A stretch of 64,000 nucleotides of DNA from Epiperipatus broadwayi. Lineage: Eukaryota > Onychophora > Udeonychophora > Euonychophora > Peripatidae. Positions within the stretch are counted from its first letter, which is position 1. Each line of letters starts with the position of its first letter. The stretch lies in the NCBI GenBank assembly GCA_028023455.1, contig JAQFVV010006851.1, positions 231,319-295,318 of the forward strand, read 5' to 3'. The position numbers were made by a program, and so were the translations under genes. Positions 11,766-25,909 of this stretch are shown in pieces. Below the pieces are notes generated by a model. The model was given only the letters and a program-made list of their open reading frames with translations. It did no database searches and was not told the DNA's origin.

Positions 11766-11986
11766 GAGCACTTATAGCATATATGTGTAGAGATGGTAAT
11801 CTGGACCAACTGATGATTTCTGGTTTAGCATGAAATACTTATATTGGTGATTATTTATCTTTTCAACATATATGTGTTCAAGAGTGTGGAGAGTGGTGGG
11901 TCATGTGAAAGTCTGTGCTCATATACCCTATATATTACATATATAGACACAGGTATATAATAAGCCTGAGTGTTTCAGTTATTAGA
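11766..11986 (+). repeat. direct repeat A, right copy
   Basis: Begins GAGCACTTATAGC and ends GTTTCAGTTATTAGA. It matches 4711-4950 with a deletion of about 20 bases in the middle and scattered substitutions, and lies 8 bases outside the 3' LTR. Confidence 0.8.
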
Positions 11987-14900
11987 TATAATAAGGAAGA
12001 GAGTCCTCAATCCCACTCAACATAGAACATATCATGAATAACTTTCTTTCACACAGCTATTTCATACATTTCATTTCATGAATTAGAAAATAAATACACA
12101 TACAGGTATGTCACTCATTCCTTCAATTCTTTTAGCAAATGACATTATCCAAAATTAACAGAGAAAAACAGTTATAAAACTGAATATTTACTAATTACAT
12201 AAAATAACTACATAAGACAGACACACATATGTATGAATAAGAGTAAGTAAATAATTTCTAAAATATATATATATATATATTATGCAAACCTTACAGTAAT
12301 GGTAACCTGAAAATAAAAATAAAAAACTTTTAATTTATGACAAACTATTACCTATTTTAATCTTTTAAATGGCAATAATTGTTATCAGCAAGGTTTTACC
12401 ATTTCTGACACAATATTTCTTTCATACATGTGCTACTCTGAAAGCCAAAAAAAATATACCTTTTTTCAATAAACCCATATAAAACGTATATATAACCTAC
12501 ATAAGAATTCATATTTAAATAATACTCATTTACCAGTGTATTGCAGCTTACACTTATCCGAGACATTCTAGAAGCCAAGGAAATAAAATAAATTAAAAAA
12601 ACAAATACATAAATAATAAACTTATTTATGTATCTATAGCATATTAATAGCAATAAACAAAAAAAAAGTCACTCTTCTTCAAGTTAAAAAAAATTCATGT
12701 GCAAAGTTTCTTTTCCAAAGTTTATTGAATGACAAAAAACAAAGACGATGATTGCAGATGAATATGTGTTAGTAAAAAACACATGAAAACAAATTCCTAT
12801 AGATAAATATTCACAATTTTAAATTTAATTCAGCAATCTCCAATGTTCTTAGCAATAGCTAATTGAGCTTGCTTATATAATGGATAAGTAATAAACTTTT
12901 ATAATAATGACGAAGATAATAGTTAGACACTTCACCTACATGTCTGTTTAATATTTATCATTGACTTAATTCTGGAATTTTTTAAATTTTAACAGAAACT
13001 TTAGCAGATTTCCAACAGAACCTTAGTTTTCTATAACTTTATAAGTTAACATGGATAATTATTTTGGCCTATAGCTAATTAATTGTTCATGGCAAATTTG
13101 CAATTCCTTAAGTAATAACTCTTAACATCACATCTACTTTAAATTAATGTTTAACAATAATAGCAATAATATTTTAAGTAACCTTGTCAAATCATGTGCA
13201 AACAAGTAATGTTTAAACCCATTATTTTTTATGGATCATGCATGTGGAATGAAGAATCAGTGAATGACACTGAAACAAATTAAATCTCAACAAGGAATTG
13301 ATTTAAAACAATTAACAATTTTATTATAGTTGAACAACTTTATAGCTATTATACAATAAGATTATGTAAATTAAAAAAGTATTTACAAACTGTAATATAA
13401 AAATTAACATTATCTAAAATTAAAATATTTATACAACTAATATTACAAGTAAATAAAACGTGAGATAGCCTTCATTCCAACTTCCTAAAAATAAACTAAA
13501 TCTTAATTCCTTTTCAGTTCAGCAAAACATCATCTTAAATATTTTAATATACTCTGATATTCTAATACCAGAATATTTAAATAAAGAAAAATATATTAAT
13601 GCCTGCCTTTGTAAATTAAGTACTTATGAAAAAATAATTTCAAATGTACTTTTATAAGTTTTCTATATAAATATGTTAAATTCTTTATAGCAAAATTACA
13701 AAAAAACTAACTATTAATAAATTATATTGCTTGATATTTTGTATTCATTTATTTTATGTTTTACATTCATCATAGCATTCAAATCATTCTTTCATTACCC
13801 TCATTTCAATTCAAATATGCATTTACTTGAATTTAATGATCTCTGATATTTATAATATCTGTGGGAATATTAATCATTCCTCTACTATTTTTTATATTAT
13901 GACAACCATTAAATGTATTAATATCATTTGTGATGTAAGTTATTTCTATATCTCCTCTTGCCTTCACATAATGTATCAACTTCTAACATTTTACCTATTC
14001 TCTATGATGTGATTCCCATGGTGACAGATAGTGATTATAGTATGGGATATGGAATAATAATAATAACTGTAAGAAGTAAAAACAAACATCATAATGGATA
14101 CAGTGATAAAAATAATAGGTCTGTATTTAACAGATACCTAAAATCATGTCATGGTTTTATTTCAGCTTATTGACTGTAAGGAAGTGCAACTGTCCATTAC
14201 AAATACTACACAATTATTTGTTACCTGTATATTTTAATAAATTCAAGGTCTGACAATATAACTCGCACATAACATCCTTTCAAACATATCCCTAAACATC
14301 TAGAATTTCATATAACAATTATTCTCCTGATGACCATCCTATATTTTTCATATATTGAATAAGTCTATTAACATTGTAAAAAAGTACAAGCCACATTACA
14401 AAATAACTTACAAATGACTTTTCTAAAAAAACAAGCACAAAAATCTAAATTCATTTCAAGATGGTTTTATTTTTTTTCAAACACAAATTATTTTCATAAC
14501 AACATACATCAATATTATACATTTATTCATTTGTTGTTACATTATAAGACTTAGAGATCAATACTTGTATATTTCTCTGTATCTGAACAGGTACCATTCA
14601 TAATGATAATACATTAATAACTCAACAATGTTATAAAATGTATACATATTCAACGATTTATGCTAAAACAAATATTTTAAAATACCCTTAAATATTTTAA
14701 GGCATTAAACTTTCATTCATTTTTTTATAAAGACACATATGATAATAATTATATAAATGATTCATTCAGCTTTTAAATATTCAAGCAATATGATACATAA
14801 TCATATTAAAGTACCAATTTAAAAATATTATCAAACAATGCAATATAAATTATAAATAAGATTACCCATGGTTCCAACAATTATTAGAACCATGCATGGC

Positions 14901-15923
14901 AATCTGCTTCTTTATTGACAATACATCCAAACAAATTATCATTATTAATTACCTGCCAGAAAATTATTTTTTGAAAACACATTTTTCTGTATTTAATGTA
15001 AAAAGTAATCTATCTTAAGATTAAATTTTTAAAATATACATTATAATAAATAGGTCAGTTTAAAACTCTATTTTAAAATATTAGCTTTACACTAAAATAA
15101 TTGAGAACATTTAAAGTTATGACAAAAACTCTCTTCTACTTGCAATTTCAATGCTCTTCAAAATTCTTCCACCATTGCCTAGTTATGGGTAGAAAGTTTT
15201 GATGTACAAACGTTTTTCTTGTCTTAGGGTGCCATATAATGAAACATATAATAACAAAACTAAATCCTATGGAATCCAGAAAAAATATTGGTCATCCTGA
15301 ACATCTATCAGGCATGCAATATTTCAATAAACACTAATTTAGAATCCATTTATGTAAAATAAAATAACTTTTATGTAAGTATTTCTATTAATTCCTACTC
15401 TTATATATAGCAGACATTCTTTGGCAAATATAGTTCACACATTATTTATATTTCCATTGGTAAAACACAGTAACATATTATACAATATAATATTTATCCA
15501 TTTATTACATTCTTTCAGCAAACATCCATATTTTATTAACTAAAGATAAATATTTCTTGTTAAAAATATTCAAAACTTTTATTCTTAAAAATGCATATAT
15601 TTCAACTAATTATTCTTTAGGTAAAATTACAGCTTTACCACCCAAGCATTAATTAAATGATATAATAGAAGTCTTTAAAACAGATGCATTATAGTTACTT
15701 TATTTTAAATAAAAATCATTTCAAAACATGTAGTTTTTTTATATTTTATCATAAATAAATCTTTTTACAAATCATAAAACATTAAATAGTCATTTTCTTT
15801 CCATTTTTACTTTAAACAAATCCTTCTCAGATGTAACTTCATTTAAATTAAGTATTAAAGATAAATAATTGAGATTGCGCTTTACGCAAAAAAGTGAAGC
15901 TTGTCTAAATTTTATTAAAAAGT
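11987..15923. other. AT-rich DNA, no gene found
   Basis: Runs of A/T-rich sequence with stops in all frames. Short open frames (for example 13827-14173 plus, 12396-12653 minus) have composition expected by chance. No repeat pair, transposon terminus or splice-consistent exon was found. Confidence 0.6.
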
Positions 15924-15973
15924 TATATGGCTTAGCGCTTTCAGAGACCTTGAGTCTCCATAATCATAGCCTA
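15924..15973 (-). ncRNA. orphan hammerhead-ribozyme-like motif
   Basis: The minus strand reads GGCT, ATGATTAT (canonical CTGATGA), a six-pair stem II GGAGAC/GTCTCT with loop TCAAG, GAAA, palindromic GCGC, TA, then AGCC. AGCC can pair with the opening GGCT as stem I. This is the hammerhead order with a short palindromic stem III, as in the tails of the PLEs here. No PLE coding sequence is nearby, so it may be a solo tail or a retrozyme-like relic. One inserted base and two substitutions in the core suggest it no longer cleaves. Confidence 0.5.
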
Positions 15974-18900
15974 CTTTTAACTGAAGTTTAGCTGTGGTTT
16001 ATGTAAATTTTATGAAAATTTTATAACGACCAAAGATAAATTAAATATAAGATATTCCATTTACATCCATGTAATAAACACAATTATTCTTGCACATTAT
16101 AAATAATATTTCTAATTTAGTTTTTAACTTAAACACAAAATATTAATTTTACTTTTTCTTTTCTTGAACTTAATAACACTATGAGAATATTTTTTTCATA
16201 AATATTCTTTTCCTATTTGTTAACTTAAATTTTCTTGACAAATTATATTTATTATAACAAGACAGAGTTATTAATAATAAATGTTCATTCCTTCTAAGCA
16301 TATTAGTCATATAAAATTCAAAGTCCTTACATAAGTCTCCTCCAACCATGTAAAATTATTGTTGTCATTTGGTGCACATTGTTCAACACTTAAATGGTTA
16401 TTACCATCTTCCATAAAAATCATTGTAGTTTTAAATTAAGCTTAAAGTAAAATTCTCTGATAGGAAACTATTGGAGATTTATTTCATCATTATATTAAAA
16501 TTCTTATTAAAATATACTTTTAAAACTTTTCAATGTGGAAAATAATAATGATTTAAAACTACTATTGTTGCAATTAGACAGATAAACAAAAATATTATTT
16601 ATAAATTTTATACTAAACTGTACTACACTTTTTATGTACTCTGTCTAGACTTGATTAGACATTTCCTTTCATACTGATTTAATGTAATGATTTTATTTAT
16701 TAATACAGCTTTTAAAATACTTGCTAATTTACATAAATTAAATCAATTGTATCTTCATCTTAAGCCTTAAGGTGATAAGTCATCATTTAAAAAATATTAT
16801 ATTAAGTTATTTAGCAGTTAGAAATACTAAATTCTTTTATTAAAAATATAAAATATCTTTATTAAAATGATTTAAATGTTTTAATGACCATAAAATATTA
16901 ATTTTAAAACAAATTATTCTACTTAAACACTAATAATAATTTTATCTATTACTTTTAAAACATTATCTTTAGATCTAATTTTGTAACCTTTTATTATGTA
17001 TCCACTTTTATTAAGAAGCTAGAAATCAACATTTCTTTTTCTAACCTTTGAAAGCTCATACACTAGTATAGCCATATTTAATCATGTGTCATTTTCAGAA
17101 CATTCTAGATTAATGTTAAATTATTTATTATTTAAATAATATTTTAAACAAAATAATTATTTTAAACACATTATATAAAATATGTATTACTATAATTAAA
17201 CTATCATATTATTATAGTATCTTTTGAATATAATAAATAAAAAATAATCTTATTTTTTAAACAAAATATTATATTATTTTATTACTTAATTTATTTTAAA
17301 ATGACTTTAAACTATTTAGTACATCTTTACTGACTCCTATTTACTGAGTTTAAATGCACACTTTTTATAAAATCACAATTACATAGAAAATACATTTTTG
17401 TACATGTATTATTTTAAAGTAATAATTCAGATACGATGTTATCATTAAATTAATAAATTTAATCAATGCTCAAATTTAGTAACATTATGTAATAATTAAC
17501 TATGGTATTTTTTTTAATTTTACTTTAAACTAAACCAATGAAAACTTATAGATTAATAGTCAAAAATATATGCAAGTATTTTCTCAGAGCCAAATATGTA
17601 TTTATGTGAAGAAATATAAAGTTCACCATTTCTTTGATTCCTCACAAAATATAATATTTGCATGACAATTATTTGTATTAAGTCAAATATCTTTGTAAAC
17701 TTAAGTGTAACAATCATCTAATAGAAATATCCATATATTAAGCATAACTTCAGCTGTCACCAGAAAACAGTCAATTAAAATTAATTTTCCAATCCTGATC
17801 TACTCAGTAGCTATTAAACTTGTTATTTAATTTAAATTCAAACAGGGATACTTCTCTCTAAAGAGTAACGTTTACGTGAGATAAGACAATTAATTGATAT
17901 TTATGTATTTGCGATAATTTTGAGGTTATAAAACTTCTTTGAATCCTCACCAGAAACTACATTGTCTACATGAGCCTTATTTACAATAAATATTTTCTTT
18001 AATTGAAGATGTAGCATAATTTTATATTGATGATTATTTGAATTTAAATTGTGATTTATCATTCACTAATAGTGTTTGGTGACCAACAATTGAAATAGGT
18101 TTTCCAAGCTGAACAGATAAAGTCATAATTAAACTATATATAAAAGATTATTAATTACTACAATTAATTTTATTAGATATGGAAATGATTTTAAGCTTAA
18201 ATTTTGGCTAAATTTTCTGATGAAACTCAGTCCTTTGGTTGAAAAATTACAAAAACAATTGTGTAGTCAAATTACAGTATTACATATATAATCTTTTAAT
18301 TTTGAAGAGAAAAAGTTTTGTTTAAAAATAAATGAATAAAATTGCTTTGGAACTGCAGCAGCTAAAGATATGGTTGTAAGTTACACTATAAAAATTTCAT
18401 AAACTATTGAGAAACCATTTATCAGTTTAAACATTATTTTTATAACATATATAAATATCTTTTGATTTCCAGAGAAAATAGATTTATATGGTTAAATAAG
18501 AGAAACTTGTCTTTATGTTTAAACTTTTATATTTAGATTATTAATAATTCGATAGAATCTAATCAAGATTTCTTAATAATATTTGTAGACAAAATATAAT
18601 TAGATAGTTTACAAAATATAAGATGATTAAAATTTGCGTTTGAATAGTGTGAAGATATATATACACATACATACACAAATTACAAAACTCTAAACACCTA
18701 GCATGAACTGCTCCCAACTCCAGTGCCATCAAGAGTAAGATAGAGTAATCAGTGACTTCAGATGCATATAAAATCGCCATGAGTATATCAAAATTTTTTT
18801 CAGTTTTGAATTCTATGCTTTATTGATAAAGACAAAATTAAAAAATAATAATGCAACAATAGAGGAGTAAATAATGATAATTATTTTAGAAAAATCTTGT

Positions 18901-20046
18901 AATCATTGATTACTCAAATTTATGATAGATATCTCATAACAAATAGTTGTTTTTTTCCATTTAAGCTATATTATTTGATGTTTTTTTATCATAAACGTTT
19001 TTAGTTAGGAAAGTAAAATTCGTTATTAATGAAAAATTAAAGGTACTAAAATATATTGATAAGAATGGGTTTAAATCTTTATAACTATTCACGCAGATTG
19101 AATTGAATTCAATCCATAGGCCAATTTGAATTTCAGTGATCAAAGTTTTAGCTGGACCGATGATGATATCGAATTTTTTTTTTAAATTTTAATCCAGATT
19201 TCATTGATGATGGAAAAAGCCATAAACTAACCTGAGAAATGGGATTTAATTACAAAGTGTAGGGATGTCATATGCATGAGATAGATTAGTCATTAATCAG
19301 CCTTTTGCTAAATGGCATGAGACAGAAAAACTCTTCGTTTGTTTTAATTTTTAAAAGTAATTTTATTTTTAATAGTTCAAATGTTTACAGATGAAATAAT
19401 AAAACTTGATGAAACTTGTAAATTTTAAGAATTCGATATCTGAATATAATTAAAATGCCAAAATAAAATTAGTATATACGAATTTTTTTAAAACAATAAT
19501 TGTATGTCAAATTATGTCTGTCTATCTGTCTATCCGTCTATTTATTCATCCCTCTGTCTATCTAATAGTGAATAATTAAACAATTAAGAAAATGAGCAAG
19601 ATATCTAAGTGACCTACTAAAAATTAATAATAATTAAAAAATGAGATAAATCATCTAGTAGGATGTTCATATATATTGTAACCAAATTAAAGTTAGATCA
19701 CAGATCCAGTGTAACCAAATGAGATCTGGTCTATTAAAGAATAAAAAAAAATCAAGTATTGTAAAAATCTCAAATATTCCAGTATTGTTAAAAAAATGTA
19801 ACTTAATAAAGAAGATCAAACGATCCAAATGTATTTAATAATTAGGAAAAGATTCAAATATAAATCTCTAGCTCAATAAACGAAAAATGCATTGTAGATT
19901 TTATATCAAAAAAGAATAATTATTTAACATGAGTAGTGGCTATTAAACCAAAGATCAGACTGAGTTATCTATCATATTACGGGTCATTGGATGAAATGAA
20001 ACATATTTCTATCATTAGATTTCTCAAGATATCCCACTATCAATAA
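15974..20046. other. AT-rich DNA, no gene found
   Basis: Mostly above 75 percent A/T with no recognisable element. 19515-19565 holds a degenerate CTGT/CTAT tetranucleotide tract. 18659-18780 is less AT-rich and gives a minus-strand 73-codon frame (start MAILYASEVTDY) beside a short TATACACATAC run. It resembles nothing I know and lacks good splice signals. Confidence 0.55.
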
Positions 20047-23000
20047 TTATAAGCAAATTATTAATAACAAGTATTATAACTTAGGTATATGAAATCACAT
20101 GAGGTGAGTACACTAGTAAGTAATTCAATAAAATATAACTCAGGTATACAGACAGTAGATCTTATCCATTTTCATTTCTTGGTTTGATGTTAAGTGCATG
20201 TTCAAACAAATACTAAGTGAATATGGTCTAGCAGGGCGCCACTAGATTATTTGAATCTAGACACAGTTATATCTAATAACCTTTTCACATGTACCAGGTT
20301 TGAATCCCCTTTTGGTACTTTATTTCTAATAAAAATGGGAGATTTTGCTTTTTGAGCCATATCACTATACGCACTAATATTTAGGTGAAAGTAAAACATC
20401 TATAAACCACAGTGGAGTTCATTAGACATAAATCATTTCTCAGATCTTAACATAACAAATGTGTTTCAATATTTTTATAAGTTTACTAGCTCAGATTATG
20501 TATAACTAATTTAGGATGGCAATTCACTCATCCTTGCATGAAATAGATGATGGGATGTGGTTATAATAATACTAAGAAATCACTAAATATTATGAAATTA
20601 ATATTTATTTATGGCCTTTAAACATTTAAACAGCTCATTAATTAAAACGTTGATGACAATGATGATGATGATAATAATAACGATAATGACAAGGGTTTCA
20701 ACTATCGCTCTAGGACTAAGCCTAAACATAAAACTAATTTTTATACAGAAATTCATAATTATTGCTTAATTTTAGCATATTTACTTATATCTTAAATAAC
20801 TAATAATCAACCACTGATGATGATGAATGATCACACTTAACAAAGACTACCCTTAATGAAATATATATGCCTTGTTTAACAAAACAAACTAATATTTATT
20901 ACTGCATTTCTAACATATACATAAAAATTTCTAGAGAAACATGAAAATTGACATGAATAATAATAATGATAATAATTGATTATATAACAATCCTCAGATT
21001 AATTTCAAGTTCTTCCCCCTTTCCCTTCAAATGTATATTGTATTAAGTTGGATGTCACATTGACAATGATTTTCACTCCATAAGAAAAGTATTTAAAAAA
21101 AAAATATTATCCACTCATTAGCACACATACTTTATAAATCTAACATGTAAGTAGAATGTTAAAAAAAATGTTAATAGAAATTAGAAAAATCAAGTTCTTA
21201 GAAAAGAGTTTTAAATCATTATCTCCCCCTCCCTTCTAAGCGCTGAAATCTATACTTTCTCAAGACAAAATAATTTAATATTTTAACACCACCTATTATT
21301 TCACATTCACTCGCAATTATACACATATAAAATATTACTATGTATGTGCGTGTTTTATCCCAAAATAATAATAATATATTAGTTAAAACTAAAATCATAA
21401 TACCGTAAAAAAAAATTATTTTACACATTAATATTTCATAAATGTAAAATTAATAAACAAATAAATTTTGATACATTCAAAATCATTTATGTAGTTCAAA
21501 GCTATTATTATTACGACATTCCTGGGTTCCATCGATCTGAATTGTCTTTACAAGTTCTTTAAATAAAATATGTCACTTTATTACTAAATTTTTATTAATA
21601 CTCTGATTTCATAAAGAAAATAGATATAAAAGTCATATTACCAATCCAAGGGTTCACTTGTCTTGTATACTGTCTATACTTGGCACCAACAATTTCCGTG
21701 TTCTTTGGAACAATCACTTTCTTGAAGTATATAATTATTTGATGATGAGGATCCTATTGAGGTTATTTGCTTTAGTGGATAATTTGGAAATCATTATCAA
21801 TTTTTCTTCTCTTCCTGTCAAGCATTATTCTTTTAGTGAATGAAATACAGCAGTTGTTTTCACGTTATAAATTTCCCAGATTTAAACTCAGTTGTTGGAA
21901 CAATTAATTGGACTTGATGATTAATATTTATCGGTAGATTAATTCATCTTTCATCGAATGCAGGCGAATGCTTTCTTCCTTCTCTTAAAAACATCTTATT
22001 TCTCTGGTCAGTTGAAAGGTGTAGAATATTATTTTAGACAAAACATCTTTTCTTTCCTATATGATGTGCAGCTTCTCAGATGGTCAGGCAAAGATGGGAC
22101 ATACATATAATTTTTCTAGCCAGTCATTTCTTATATTTTCAATATTCAATTTAATAGTCTAATAATCTGAATCATAATCACAATAATAATTCAACTGATT
22201 TTTTCCAGACAGCTTTTTATATCCAATTTTTGAGCTAACTTAACCAATCAGAGATAGCGTCACTTGCTATTTTTGGACAAATTCATTTTAATTAGATCTC
22301 TAATTTATTTTCAACTAAATTATTTTTCAACTGAAAAGTTTAATCCTTTTTTCAGACACTTTTGTTTTTTAAAAAAAAAAAGACTTAATCCTTTTTTTTC
22401 TTACACCTAGGTAACATTTCAAATTTTTGAGCTTCCTTCTTTAGATCTTAAGATAAGACAATTTCAAAATTAGAGTTCCCACCCAGATTAAGCTCCCAAA
22501 GTGACAAACAATCATTTACAAAAACAAAATTGCTACAAAAATAGATATCTGATTCAACAGATTTCCTCTTTTAACATAAAATTGTACAAAAAAATTAATT
22601 TGACAGATTTAACCCTTCCTTTTCTTTCAATATTTAATAAATGTAAATTTCTGTATGTAATGTACACACATACTTCATTATTTCAAATCATTCATAAACT
22701 AACATTAAATAATATAATTGCTAGCTTAGTAATTATAACCCTATTATTTAATTAAATCTGTAACTTTTAAATCCCAATTACAAATTATAGAAAAGCAAAA
22801 TAGAAGTATAGAATAAGATATTAGAATTGATCAAGCATAGGTTAGTTTTAAAGAAAGTTAAAATGTTGAATATTTGAAATATAAAACAATTAAATAGCTT
22901 ACACATACACTGCCTATACGTATGCATTATAACTTTGCTTTTTAACAGAAAATTTAAATATTAAATGTGTGTACTGCTCTTTTTGAGATTTATTAACACA

Positions 23001-23195
23001 CAAACAAGTAAAGCATATAATTGCTGTCCCACTCTCTTTCTGTCTAAAGCGTTTAAAATTTTGATCTGGTAGGGTTTGAACTTGGATGCCCTGCAGCTTC
23101 TTTTATGGTTATATAAAATTGTGATGATGATTTCGTTTTACATTTTCTTACATGCACATTACTATAAATTTAGCTAATGACTAAATTGTAATGGC

Positions 23196-23226
<31 letters not shown>
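20047..23226 (+). repeat. 3.2 kb direct repeat, copy 1
   Basis: Matches 60745-63930 in the same orientation along its whole length with many small indels and substitutions. Shared landmarks are a tRNA-like A/B-box pair, a GATGAT run near 20660, TTGAGGTTATTTGCTTTAGT near 21755 and a terminal ATGGCACAATATAT leading into (AT)n in both copies. No conserved reading frame is present, so it is either a large non-autonomous repeat or a segmental duplication. Confidence 0.85.
20224..20312 (+). other. tRNA-like Pol III promoter boxes (SINE head candidate)
   Basis: TGGTCTAGCAGG (20224-20235) fits the A box and GGTTTGAATCC (20297-20307) fits the B box of tRNA-type promoters, about 60 bases apart. The spacing is longer than in most tRNAs and no acceptor stem closes, so this is not a functional tRNA. 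The same pair is kept in the second copy at 60918-61000. Confidence 0.4.

Positions 23227-23228
<2 letters not shown>
23200..23228. repeat. (AT)n at end of 3.2 kb repeat
   Basis: Short (AT)n in the same place as the much longer (AT)n at 63889-63982 in the other copy, showing expansion or contraction since duplication. Confidence 0.9.
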
Positions 23229-23231
<3 letters not shown>

Positions 23232-23561
23232 AATTCTATTTGAAAAATAAATAGGTCCTTGTTAATATTTGAAATATATTTGAAAGCTTAAAATATAAAA
23301 ATGCACTTTTGTGATTTCTAAAAATGTACTCGCATTTTTTAAATGGATTTTAATATAAAATGTTTTTATCTGAATTATTTTATTTATAAATTTAAAAATA
23401 CGATATATTTTTAGATGTAGATATAGAAAGTGACGCTGAAAACTAATAAAATCAAATTCATTTAAATGTAAAACAGCTGTTTATATATATTTATAAAATA
23501 GGTGTACCAATTATGAGTAGAAGAAGCGCGCCCTTCTCTCCAGGTAAGAAAAAAATCTATA

Positions 23562-23709
23562 TTCCCATATATATATAATAATGTTATAAAAATTACTTCA
23601 GGGCTTTTAATAGAGACTTTCATATGCTATATATATTCCCATATACATAATAATGTTATAAATAATTACTTCCCAGCTTTTAATAGAGACTTTCATATGC
23701 TATATATAT
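23562..23709 (+). repeat. two tandem 74-base units
   Basis: Both units run from TTCCCATATA to TTCATATGCTATATATA. The second has a few substitutions (CAGGGC to CCCAGC). Confidence 0.85.
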
Positions 23710-23720
23710 ATATATTAAAG

Positions 23721-24060
23721 CTTTCCAAAGTAAATATAACTAATAAGAACGTAATTAGACAACTTGTTAAACTTAACATTTCTTGTCTCTATAATTATCT
23801 TTTACTCAGCAATTGTGTAAGAGATTTGAATATCTGATACAAGCAGTGTAACAAATAATAATTATTCTATTAATAAAATCTTGAAAGTTATATGTCTGAT
23901 ATTTAACAGAAACTGTGTAAAAAATTGAAACTTGTAACGTGTATATCAGATATTCAAATCTCTTACACAATTGCTGAGTAAAAGATAATTATAGAGACAA
24001 GAAATGTTGGGTTAACAAGTTGTCTAATTACGTTCTTATTAGTTATATTTACTTTGGAAA
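23721..24060. mobile_element. inverted-repeat (foldback) MITE-like element
   Basis: Arms 23721-23840 and 23943-24060 are near-perfect reverse complements (about 120 bases each) around a ~100 base spacer. The outer ends are TTTCCAAAGTAAATATAAC and its complement. No coding capacity is present, and target-site duplications are not clear. Structure and size fit a non-autonomous foldback element. Confidence 0.7.
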
Positions 24061-25909
24061 ACGTTAATAAATTACCCTTGTAATTTATTATATATATTAG
24101 TTTATATTGGAATTTAAAAACAAATAAAAATGATAAATTAATATAAACTTGTCCAATTTACAATAATCTAATATTTATTATGTCAGATTATCTTACATAA
24201 AATTGGATATTTACTATTTTTTTCAAAACATACAATATGAAAAAGCCAGTGATACTTAAATAAGAAAAAAAAAATTAAAAAATATTAATAAAACAGTTTT
24301 TTTGAACAAGTTATAACATAACTAATAAAATAAGCTTTTGAAGAACACTAAAAAGTTAAAAGTAGCTTCATCATGCTAACATTAATCCTAAATTTACAGT
24401 GAAAAGCTCAATTATAATTAATATCTTTCAGTATTTGCCGTATAATTATTGCGTTATGATTTAAGCTGACAGACAAATAAGAATAGACTATTTTTTATTC
24501 GCTTTCACTTATAACTTGAAATATAATTAAATGTTCTGCTGATAAAATGTAGATGAAATTTTCCTAGGTTATAAAAATTTCAAATGGGATCAGTGAAAAC
24601 TTCATATCATATACATTATCGCAGGCTCTAAAATTTAATTAACATTATCATTTACAATTTAATTCGACAATGGCATCAAAGTATACTGTTAATAGAATTA
24701 TTATATTGCCTGTTACATTTTAACACCATTTTCATTTCCATTTGTAAATATCATAAAGATCTTGGGCAACTTACCATATCTTGGTTTTAAAATTTAAATT
24801 TTTGAAAGAGAACAAATTATATTTTGAAGAATTTAAGGCTTTCATTATTGGTGTTGATAGATAAGTCAATACTTGAAAAGCTTAAGGGTATACATTACTG
24901 GGTTAATTTAATCATAAATACAAATCTAAAATAGTGACCTAATTGTAAATTCAAATAAATTTGATATATTTTAATATCAAAGTGTGTAAATAATTTTGAA
25001 AATACATATGTTATTGGGATGATATATCAAAACTTATAGAATTACTGAGAAAAATAATCTTGCATAAATGTGAAATTGTTTTAGGACTGTAATATATTTT
25101 ATATGTTTGAAAAGCAAATTAATATTCCAGTTTTAATACTTTAAAACAAAATTTGAATAAAATACTGAAAATATCTATTCTTATTTCGTAAATTGAATTT
25201 TATTTTTTCATGTAAGATTTTGTAAATCGTTTTATAACAGATGACTAAAATGCTTAAAAGGGTCATTATAAGTAAACCAAACAAAGATGAAATAATCGTT
25301 CACTTACAAAGAATATAGATTGTAGTCGTTGTAAAACCTCTCTAACGTTTTCTACAATAATGTCTCAACCTAATATATTATTACAATAATAGTAATTGCT
25401 CAATCACAATAACCAAAACAAAACTATTTTTCAGAATCCGCTTTTTTCTATTCTGTAATAAAATAGTGTAATACATAACTTACATGTTACACGGCATAAA
25501 AGGAATTTGAATTAATTAAAAGAAACTCCATTTCATTCTTTTTTGAGATATTAAAGGACTTGACTAAGACAAATTTTTAAACTAAGTTACATACACAGTA
25601 TATTTGTCATATTTGTCGTTGCACTTATTATTAATATGGGATTATTCACTTGGCGAACGACTCGCTAACATTTATTACTAAAAATGGACTGACGTATTAC
25701 CTCAAATTTAAAATTAAAGTAAACCATAGTATTTTTTTCTAGTTGCCTGATAGTTCTTAACTGAAATAATTGACTTTTAATTTAGATAGGATAAACGTAT
25801 CGGTGAATGATCTCCTTTTTAAAGATGTTTACAATTATGTCAGATCATACTTAATTATGGCTCTTAATGCCCGGAAATTTTAATGTCGCTGGTTAAAATA
25901 ATGGTTCTT
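24061..25909. other. AT-rich DNA, nothing recognised
   Basis: No open frames of note, no repeat pairs within the window and no splice-consistent exon. The region ends where the endonuclease relic of the RTE-type element becomes readable. Confidence 0.6.

Noticed and set aside
13958-14173. possible exon with ACT|GTAAGA donor
   Set aside because: Low-complexity, AT-driven codons, weak acceptor and no recognisable peptide.
18559-18780. 73-codon minus-strand frame, less AT-rich
   Set aside because: No known domain and no convincing splice sites. It adjoins a simple repeat and may be part of an unrecognised dispersed repeat.
23060-23100. minus-strand B-box-like GTTCAAACCC in the 3.2 kb repeat
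   Set aside because: No matching A box upstream, and the second copy (near 63750) has lost the motif.
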